This document shows, piece by piece, positions 60,876-64,000 of a DNA stretch of 64,000 bases. The translations under genes were made by a program, and so were the position numbers. How positions within the stretch are numbered: position 1 is the stretch's first letter; the number at the start of each line of letters is the position of its first letter. The notes under the pieces were generated by a model, which did not search any database, had not been told where the DNA came from, and worked only from the letters and a program-made list of their open reading frames with translations. The stretch spans positions 62,001-126,000 of the forward strand of contig CAZSQA010000002.1 of NCBI GenBank assembly GCA_964608915.1, written 5' to 3'. This stretch comes from QWQI01 sp964608915 (GTDB taxonomy: Bacteria; Planctomycetota; Planctomycetia; Isosphaerales; Isosphaeraceae).

Positions 60876-61871
60876 ATGCATGCGCGATGGAACCACGATC
60901 GCGGCTTTACCTTGATCGAAACCCTGGTCGTCGTATCGCTCATCGGAATTCTCGTGTCGTTGCTGATTCCGGCGGTCCAAGCTTCGCGTGAGGCGGCACG
61001 CAGAGCGGAATGCCTCAATCGGCTGAAACAGATGGGGCTGGCGACCGCGAATTTCGAATCAGTCAACAGGCATTATCCGTCCGTCCTCGAGTCGTTCAAA
61101 ACGACGGACGTGCTCGATGACGGCAATTGCCTGATGTCGATTCAATACCAGTTACTGCCTTATCTCGAACAAAAGGCGATTTTCGATGCCGTCAATACGC
61201 AGGGAGATTACGACCATCCGGTCAATCTCACGGTTTCGCAGACAGGGGTCGAAACGTTTCTCTGCCCGAGCGATCGGCATTTCACCGCACATTGCAACAA
61301 TTATCGAGCGAATGTCGGCCCCAACGCTCACACCATCGAGTCGCGTCCGACCCCCGGCGGCGGCGGACCGTTTCGTTACTTGCATACGACACGGCCGTCC
61401 GAAATCAAGGACGGGCTCAGCACGACGACCGGCTGGAGCGAGAGATCGGTCGGAAATGGCGACCATTCGAAATTTGTCCGATCACGGGATTTCTGGTTCG
61501 CCGGAATCGACGATTCGGACTTGAGGACGACGGCCGACGAACTTTTCGAGATTTGTGGGCTCGCATCGTCCAGCCCTGCCCATGTCAACGGCAGGATGGG
61601 TGAGTATTGGATTTTCGGCAATTCCACGAACGGCTACTACAATCATGTTTTTCCCCCGAACTCCGGAATTCCGGATTGTTCCGCGGATGACAAGTCGACC
61701 CACGCCGCCCCATACAACACGTTCGCTGTTTCGGCACGAAGTTTGCACTCTGGCGGTGTGTACGTCGGAATGATGGACGGCTCGGTCCGGTTCGTCCGAA
61801 ATTCCGTGAATCTGCAAGTGTGGCGTGCGGCTTCCACCCGGGCCGGGAACGATAACTCAGAAGGCCTGTGA
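60876..61871 (+). CDS. DUF1559 prepilin-type N-terminal cleavage/methylation protein
   Basis: The protein has 331 residues. The prepilin motif RGFTLIETLVVVSLIGILV with the Glu at +5 heads one helix, followed by EAARRAECLNRLKQMGLA, the standard DUF1559 start. The tail HSGGVYVGMMDGSVRFV is the H-X9-DG motif. It should be cleaved by a prepilin peptidase and packed into a pseudopilus or surface layer. AGGAG lies 6 nt before the ATG, 38 nt after the DUF1573 stop, so it is the last gene of the cassette. Planctomycetes carry dozens of paralogs. Confidence 0.92.
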   Translation: MHARWNHDRGFTLIETLVVVSLIGILVSLLIPAVQASREAARRAECLNRLKQMGLATANFESVNRHYPSVLESFKTTDVLDDGNCLMSIQYQLLPYLEQKAIFDAVNTQGDYDHPVNLTVSQTGVETFLCPSDRHFTAHCNNYRANVGPNAHTIESRPTPGGGGPFRYLHTTRPSEIKDGLSTTTGWSERSVGNGDHSKFVRSRDFWFAGIDDSDLRTTADELFEICGLASSSPAHVNGRMGEYWIFGNSTNGYYNHVFPPNSGIPDCSADDKSTHAAPYNTFAVSARSLHSGGVYVGMMDGSVRFVRNSVNLQVWRAASTRAGNDNSEGL

Positions 61872-62037
61872 TTGGGGCTGGCACGTCGAATACCTCGCTT
61901 CGCGTTCCGCCGACGTGAGGTCGAACCGGGAAATCCCGCTGCGATACCGCATACTCTTGAAAGCGGCCAGCGGTTAGCATATGTCTATGGCGTATGCCCG
62001 GCGGAACCAACCGGCGAAAGAGGGAGAGGCCTGAATC

Positions 62038-62760
62038 ATGGCAAGCCAACGGATTTTGATCGCACTGACGCTCGGCCTTTCGATGCTGGGCACGCATGCC
62101 GCATACGGGCAGGCGCTGGACCCGCGCGAAAAAGAGCTGCCCCGGCCCGAGCCGGAAAAGGCGTGGAAAAGGCTGGGCGACGATCTGTGGTTCGACGCCG
62201 AAAAGCGCGAGGTGATCATCCTGGCGAAGGTCGTCCTGCGCGACGGCCCGCTCGAACACCTGCTTTGCATGACCGGCACCAAGGAACACGAAGCCATTCT
62301 GGCCACGAAGGCCGAAGCCCGGGCCATTCACGCAGGGCTTTTGCTGACGAAGGCCGAGCCCGGCCACCCGGTCCGGTTCGTGCCGAAATTCGAGCCGCCG
62401 GCCGGTACGAAAATCGGCATCCGCCTGGACTGGACCGACACCGCCGGCAAAAAGCAGACGACCGACGCGAAAACGTGGGTGCAGAATCTCAAGACCGAGA
62501 AGCCGGTCGAAATTGACTGGGTCTTCGCCGGCAGCCTGATCGTCGAGGATCCGCGTACGAAGAAGCCGTTTTATGCCGCGGCCGAGGGCGACTACATCAC
62601 CGTGGCGAACTTCGCCGGGGCGATTCTTGACCTGCCCATCTCCAGCTCGGCCTCCGACGAAGAACGCCAGTTCGTGGCCTTCACGAAAAACATCGCCCCG
62701 CTGGGCACCTGGGTATTCATGAAGCTGGGACCGACGGGCGGCGAGCCGAAGGCGAAGTGA
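62038..62760 (+). CDS. YdjY-domain secreted protein
   Basis: The protein has 240 residues. The signal peptide (ILIALTLGLSMLGTHAAYG) is followed by the YdjY domain: WFDAEKREVIILAKVVLRDGPLEHLLC, EHEAILATKAEARAIHAGLLL. The C-terminal half has SLIVEDPRTKKPFYAAAEGDYITVANF, typical of the planctomycete branch. Function is unknown. GGGAGAGG upstream fits the start. It is not coupled to the previous cassette (166 nt gap). Confidence 0.88.
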   Translation: MASQRILIALTLGLSMLGTHAAYGQALDPREKELPRPEPEKAWKRLGDDLWFDAEKREVIILAKVVLRDGPLEHLLCMTGTKEHEAILATKAEARAIHAGLLLTKAEPGHPVRFVPKFEPPAGTKIGIRLDWTDTAGKKQTTDAKTWVQNLKTEKPVEIDWVFAGSLIVEDPRTKKPFYAAAEGDYITVANFAGAILDLPISSSASDEERQFVAFTKNIAPLGTWVFMKLGPTGGEPKAK

Positions 62761-62833
62761 AAAGCGTGCTGCTCGAGCTGAAGACCGGCTTGCGGGTCAC
62801 GTCCGAATCCACGAATAATCAGGAATGATCACG

Positions 62834-63139
62834 ATGTATGGCCTGATCGGCAAAATCAAGAGCGTCGAAGGCAAGCGGGACGAACTGATCGGAATCCTCA
62901 CGGCCTCCACTGGCGAAATGCCCGGCTGCCTGAGCTATGTCGTGGCCAAAGATCCGGACGACGCCGAAGCCGTCTGGATCACCGAGGTTTGGGAATCGCA
63001 GGCCGCTCACCGGGCATCGCTGCAAATCCCCGAAGTGAAGGCCGCCATCGCGGCGGGCATGGCCCTGATCGACTCGTTCGACGTGCACATCTCGACCGAA
63101 CCGGTGGGCGGCCATGGGCTGAAGCCGGCGAAATCGTGA
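62834..63139 (+). CDS. Antibiotic biosynthesis monooxygenase (ABM) family protein
   Basis: The protein has 101 residues. It begins MYGLIGKIKSVEGKRDELIGIL and contains MPGCLSYVVAKDPDDAEAVWITEVWES, the standard ABM fold; HRASLQIPEVKAAI follows. It is probably a small quinol monooxygenase or a related cofactor-free enzyme. AGGA lies 10 nt before the ATG at 62834; the ATG at 62825 touches that site and is rejected. Confidence 0.88.
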   Translation: MYGLIGKIKSVEGKRDELIGILTASTGEMPGCLSYVVAKDPDDAEAVWITEVWESQAAHRASLQIPEVKAAIAAGMALIDSFDVHISTEPVGGHGLKPAKS

Positions 63140-63177
63140 ATCTGCGTGCCGCAAGAGCCGGAAGATAAGCGACGGAA

Positions 63178-63675
63178 TCAGCTTCCGGACGAAGGCAATT
63201 CCCGTTCCATGCCGAAGCAATCGAGCATCGCGCCGCGGACTTCGACGGTTCGACTCTCGACGACGCGGAAGCCTTGGCGTTCGAAAAACGGGCGGGCCGT
63301 CAGGCTGACCTGGACCTCGATTTTCGGCAGGTTCAGCCGTTTCGCTTCTGCAAGAACCGCATCCATCAGTGCCGTCGCGATACCCTGCCCCTGATGATCG
63401 GCTGAGACGAAAAGCCGGTCGAGGTAGCCATCCGGCGAAAGGTCGACGAATCCGGCGATGACGCCTGCCGCCTCGGCCACGACGGCGAAACGCCCTTCGA
63501 ACCGGCTCGCCCAGGCACTCGCATCGATTTCGTCCGATGCCCAGGCCGCGACCTGGTCGGGGGCGTAATCGCGGGAATTGACGCGCCGGATGGTGTCCTT
63601 GAACAGCCGCAGCAGGGCCGCGGCATCTTCAGGGCGGTAGGGCCGGAGGGTAAAGGGGCTGTGGTTCGCGGTCAT
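63178..63675 (-). CDS. GNAT-family N-acetyltransferase
   Basis: The protein has 165 residues. FTLRPYRPEDAAALLRLF opens the fold, LDRLFVSADHQGQGIATALMDAVL is the acetyl-CoA motif A, and SLTARPFFERQGFRVVESRTVEVRG is motif B with the ending of YafP/ElaA-like members. The substrate is unknown. Confidence 0.9.
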   Translation of the reverse strand: MTANHSPFTLRPYRPEDAAALLRLFKDTIRRVNSRDYAPDQVAAWASDEIDASAWASRFEGRFAVVAEAAGVIAGFVDLSPDGYLDRLFVSADHQGQGIATALMDAVLAEAKRLNLPKIEVQVSLTARPFFERQGFRVVESRTVEVRGAMLDCFGMERELPSSGS

Positions 63676-63691
63676 CGGTGGCGACTTATGG

Positions 63692-63723
63692 AAAAAGAAA
63701 CGTCGCCGGAAGAGTCGGCGACG
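63692..63723 (-). terminator. Intrinsic terminator downstream of sucD
   Basis: On the minus strand CGTCGCCG and CGGCGACG (63723-63716 and 63708-63701) form a perfect 8-bp stem with a 7-nt loop, followed by TTTCTTTTT. Confidence 0.8.
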
Positions 63724-63766
63724 TGGATCGGTCGAACGTCAGGAAATACGGGCGATCGGGCAGCGA

Positions 63767-64000
63767 TCAGCCCTTAAGCGCCTTTTGCAGCGTCACGCCC
63801 ATATCGGCCGGGGAGCTGGCGATGAGAATGCCGGCGGCTTCGAGGGCCGCGATCTTGTCGGAGGCAGCGCCTGAGCCGCCGGAGATGATCGCGCCGGCGT
63901 GGCCCATGCGCTTGCCTGGAGGGGCCGTCTGGCCGGCGATGAAGGCGGCCATGGGCTTGGTGACGATGCCGTCCTTCTTGAGCTGGGCGGCCTGTTCTTC
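63767..64000 (-). CDS. sucD: Succinyl-CoA ligase alpha subunit, C-terminal 77 residues (5' end beyond window)
   Basis: The minus-strand frame enters at the right edge and ends at TGA 63769-63767. The visible part contains GIVTKPMAAFIAGQTAPPGKRMGHAGAI, the alpha-subunit stretch that carries the active-site phospho-histidine (H in MGHAGAI), then GGSGAASDKIAALEAAGI. It makes ATP or GTP from succinyl-CoA in the TCA cycle. sucC probably lies further right. A strong terminator follows. Confidence 0.93.
   Translation of the reverse strand, partial: EEQAAQLKKDGIVTKPMAAFIAGQTAPPGKRMGHAGAIISGGSGAASDKIAALEAAGILIASSPADMGVTLQKALKG

Noticed and set aside
1..64000. tRNA, rRNA or transposase genes
   Set aside because: None could be seen by eye. 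Repeats resemble REP elements, but no transposase or integrase is encoded in the window. A covariance-model scan would be decisive for tRNAs and small RNAs.

Overview
The window (about 64 kb, GC-rich, draft quality with one 100-N gap) looks like a chromosomal segment of a planctomycete. The evidence is a DUF1559 prepilin-like protein with the H-X9-DG tail, a 1,015-residue PVC-type beta-propeller/HEAT/c-haem protein, a YdjY-domain protein, an excisionase-HTH response regulator, a small-protein family opening MNESEW that I know mainly from Gemmata-like genomes, a fused Sat-CysC and a PEP-CTERM protein. The order Gemmatales is plausible but only inferred. I saw no rRNA, tRNA, CRISPR array or transposase gene.

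Layout. 0-8.7 kb: a Tat-exported Gfo/Idh/MocA oxidoreductase (cut by the edge), SRPBCC protein, secreted cyclophilin, 7Fe ferredoxin, alpha/beta hydrolase, transaldolase, two proteins of unknown function and ribD. 8.9-13.2 kb: a degenerate Sua5/low-molecular-weight phosphatase fusion, then a sulfate-assimilation run (cysH, Rrf2 regulator, sat-cysC) whose last gene appears to start at AUU. 13.3-20.5 kb: gamma-glutamyltransferase, a putative metalloprotease, a small gene with a textbook terminator and the haem-binding PVC protein. 20.5-29.4 kb: an accessory stretch with tandem and inverted repeats, a ROK kinase, a ROK remnant, a duplicated 86-residue membrane gene and a line of minus-strand single-domain genes (rhodanese, VOC, GNAT, methyltransferase, NUDIX, phosphatase). 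29.6-34.5 kb: a diheme cytochrome and sulfite-oxidase-like molybdoenzyme downstream of an HDOD-type histidine kinase and its regulator, with a good promoter. 34.6-42.6 kb: mnmG, tpx, a glycosyltransferase, REP-like repeats around the gap, and two divergent surface proteins sharing a domain.

43.1-52.2 kb is a complete chemotaxis operon in order cheW (frameshifted), mcp, cheR, cheA, cheC-like, cheD, cheY, cheB. Next come a pyruvoyl arginine decarboxylase and a deoxyhypusine-synthase-like enzyme (a likely polyamine module), Sua5/TsaC and a methyltransferase. The right end carries a YdjY protein, a monooxygenase, a GNAT enzyme and the end of sucD.

The best candidate for an undescribed system is at 57.5-61.9 kb. 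It is a low-GC exported peptide with a bacteriocin-type double-glycine leader motif followed by ten cysteines. Its gene sits behind a hexanucleotide repeat in the leader. It is followed by a translationally coupled trio (unknown secreted protein, membrane-anchored C39-like cysteine peptidase, DUF1573 lipoprotein) and by a DUF1559 prepilin-like protein. No ABC transporter is present, so the layout suggests extracytoplasmic maturation of a disulfide-rich peptide. Start codons were chosen by eye from Shine-Dalgarno spacing and domain limits; all functions are inferred from sequence.
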